Source of the DNA: Pirellulales bacterium
Lineage (GTDB): Bacteria > Planctomycetota > Planctomycetia > Pirellulales > Thermoguttaceae
DNA length: 6,465 nucleotides
NCBI GenBank assembly: GCA_030642635.1
Contig: DAOWNK010000188.1
Location: forward strand, 1-6,465
Direction of reading: 5' to 3'
Every line of letters begins with the position of its first letter. Within the stretch, counting starts at the first letter, position 1. Under the pieces are notes generated by a model, which did no database searches, had not been told where the DNA came from, and saw only the letters and a list, made by a program, of their open reading frames with translations. A program made the position numbers and the translations under genes. Shown here piece after piece: positions 5,936 through 6,465 of the stretch.

Positions 5936-6194
5936 GGTTTTGCTCCTCGGGTTACTGTTAAAGGTTCCCTTCGCCATTTGAAGGAAAAAGTACAATATTC
6001 ACGTTCTCTTCTTCGTAAGCTTCCCCTTATTGATTGGCATCGAGGAGACCGGCGGCGGCGCTGGCGGCTCAGTCTCCGAGCAACAGCGGCCAGGCGTGGC
6101 CAAGGCGATCCTTCGTATGTTTCATATGGGGTAACCGTTCACGGATTTTCAGGGCTCTCGAGATATTCCCAAGATGAATTACCCTGAACCCAAT
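5936..6194 (-). promoter_or_regulatory. Long (~259 nt) 5' leader of the epimerase gene
   Basis: This is the gene-free stretch between the predicted start site near 6194 and the epimerase ATG. It contains a six-bp stem, GGAGAC/GTCTCC (6044-6049 and 6072-6077), enclosing a very GC-rich loop. It also has an 18-codon frame on the minus strand (6069-6125, MKHTKDRLGHAWPLLLGD) with no Shine-Dalgarno sequence. No riboswitch class is recognised. An internal promoter-like TATTGT near the 5' end of the gene has no good -35 partner. Confidence 0.35.
5943..5948 (-). promoter_or_regulatory. Ribosome binding site GAGGAG for the epimerase
   Basis: Reading the minus strand, GAGGAG lies seven nt before the ATG at 5935. 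It decides this start over the in-frame ATGs further upstream (MYFF... from 5995), which have no such site. Confidence 0.8.
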
Positions 6195-6200
6195 ATCTTG

Positions 6201-6229
6201 ATCTTAAGCGGGCTCATTCGGTTTGTCAA
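6201..6229 (-). promoter_or_regulatory. Strong sigma70-type promoter for the epimerase
   Basis: On the minus strand: a perfect -35 TTGACA (6224-6229), a 17-bp spacer, and -10 TAAGAT (6201-6206, four of six). The predicted start is near 6194. A seven-bp inverted repeat, AGATATT/AATATCT (6161-6167 and 6192-6198), spans the start region and could be an operator. The RAYT-derived element begins 15 bp upstream of the -35 box, leaving little room for an upstream activator site of native sequence. Confidence 0.65.
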
Positions 6230-6244
6230 GGGCCAAAGGGCCAA

Positions 6245-6395
6245 AAGGGGGACAGGCGCGCTTATTGACTAGCGGGGGCGATTCTGATAGACTTTGGGAA
6301 TGCCATGTGCCGCGCGAATTGCACCTGGAGGAACCGTATTCCATGTCTTGAATCGCGCCTACCCCCCTTTCTCCCTCAATAAGCGCGCCTGTCCC
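6245..6395 (+). mobile_element. RAYT-derived MITE, copy 2
   Basis: A second copy in direct orientation, 1,323 bp from the first. The left terminal repeat (6245-6268) is identical to that of copy 1. The right one (6376-6395) keeps 20 inverted bases, ending at GTCCC, and then diverges, so its outer four bases are lost or never present. It retains an intact-looking transposase promoter, and its coding remnant keeps the Arg codon after HVLN that copy 1 has lost. Copy 2 is therefore closer to the parental element at those positions. Flanking DNA on the left carries two tandem GGGCCAAA units (6230-6246). Confidence 0.8.
6265..6293 (+). promoter_or_regulatory. Transposase promoter carried by MITE copy 2
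   Basis: TTGACT (6265-6270), a 17-bp spacer, and TAGACT (6288-6293) with the TGn extension just before it. The transposase ATG is at 6300, only six nt after the -10, so this too would give a leaderless message. The -35 box overlaps the inner end of the terminal repeat. In copy 1 the equivalent -10 (4965-4970) has decayed to TAGGCA. In copy 2 the promoter reads out of the right side of the window. Confidence 0.45.
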
Positions 6396-6431
6396 AATCC
6401 TGTTCGGCACATTAGTTTCTGTGGCGATTAG
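6300..6431 (+). pseudogene. RAYT transposase N-terminal remnant (copy 2)
   Basis: Encodes MPCAARIAPGGTVFHVLNR, the conserved RAYT N-terminus, with Arg3 changed to Cys relative to copy 1. The frame then reads through the element's right end and flanking DNA to TAG, 43 codons in all. The catalytic region is absent. Only about the first 19 codons are transposase-derived; the remainder is incidental. Confidence 0.7.
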
Positions 6432-6465
6432 CGAGTCTTGTTCTAGTTGAAATCAGGGGCGGGGG
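6396..6465. other. Right flank of MITE copy 2, no gene seen
   Basis: Seventy bases to the window edge. I see no coding frame that resumes the interrupted small membrane protein, and no promoter or repeat beyond a terminal G-rich run. Confidence 0.5.

Noticed and set aside
6069..6125. An 18-codon leader peptide upstream of the epimerase
   Set aside because: No ribosome site, no run of a regulatory amino acid and no terminator after it. It is noted only within the leader entry.
5141..6187. Plus-strand open frame (348 codons) opposite the epimerase
   Set aside because: Antisense to a gene with all metal ligands in place, and no motif of its own. It is a shadow of high-GC codon use.
4922..6395. 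CRISPR array or integron-like cassette from the repeated sequence
   Set aside because: There are only two copies, each ~150 bp and separated by a whole gene, with terminal inverted repeats and transposase codons. No integrase, attC-like site or short regular spacing is present.

Overview
The window looks like GC-rich chromosomal DNA from a planctomycete, probably of the Pirellulales type. This is an inference from three things: a rhamnose-catabolism gene next to a Gfo/Idh/MocA oxidoreductase, the style of the exported S41 protease, and REP-like palindromes plus remnants of a REP-associated tyrosine transposase (RAYT) beginning MPRAARIAPGGTVFHVLN. No rRNA, tRNA or CRISPR array is visible, so the taxonomic placement is moderate at best.

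Layout. (1) 1-2396: a plus-strand operon holding the 3' nine-tenths of rhaB (L-rhamnulokinase; its start lies left of the window) and, 46 nt on, a 347-aa NAD(P)-dependent Gfo/Idh/MocA oxidoreductase with its own AGGAG ribosome site. (2) 2397-2767: a dense control region with a 14-bp perfect palindrome, a bulged inverted repeat, an intrinsic terminator whose T-run overlaps the -35 box of the next promoter (TTGACC, 17 bp, TATGCT), and a structured leader. (3) 2768-4420: a 550-aa secreted C-terminal processing protease (S41) with signal peptide, TPR-like segment, PDZ domain and Ser442/Lys467 dyad. (4) 4437-4580: a REP-like multi-hairpin repeat. (5) 4661-4949: an extended -10 promoter that would give a leaderless mRNA for a small membrane-anchored protein whose last codons and stop come from an inserted mobile element. 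(6) 4922-6395: two directly repeated copies of a ~150-bp non-autonomous element (MITE), each keeping the terminal inverted repeats, promoter and first 18 codons of a RAYT transposase. Between them lies one minus-strand gene, a D-tagatose/D-psicose 3-epimerase-family enzyme with all metal ligands, driven by a TTGACA-17-TAAGAT promoter and a ~259-nt leader. (7) 6396-6465: nothing recognisable.

How it fits together. The kinase phosphorylates L-rhamnulose. The oxidoreductase and the epimerase are both enzyme types that act on sugars or polyols, but their exact substrates cannot be read from sequence. The protease is a separate transcription unit in envelope protein processing. The most notable structure is the pair of RAYT-derived elements bracketing the epimerase gene. 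They have truncated or re-ended the neighbouring small gene and carry an outward-reading promoter.
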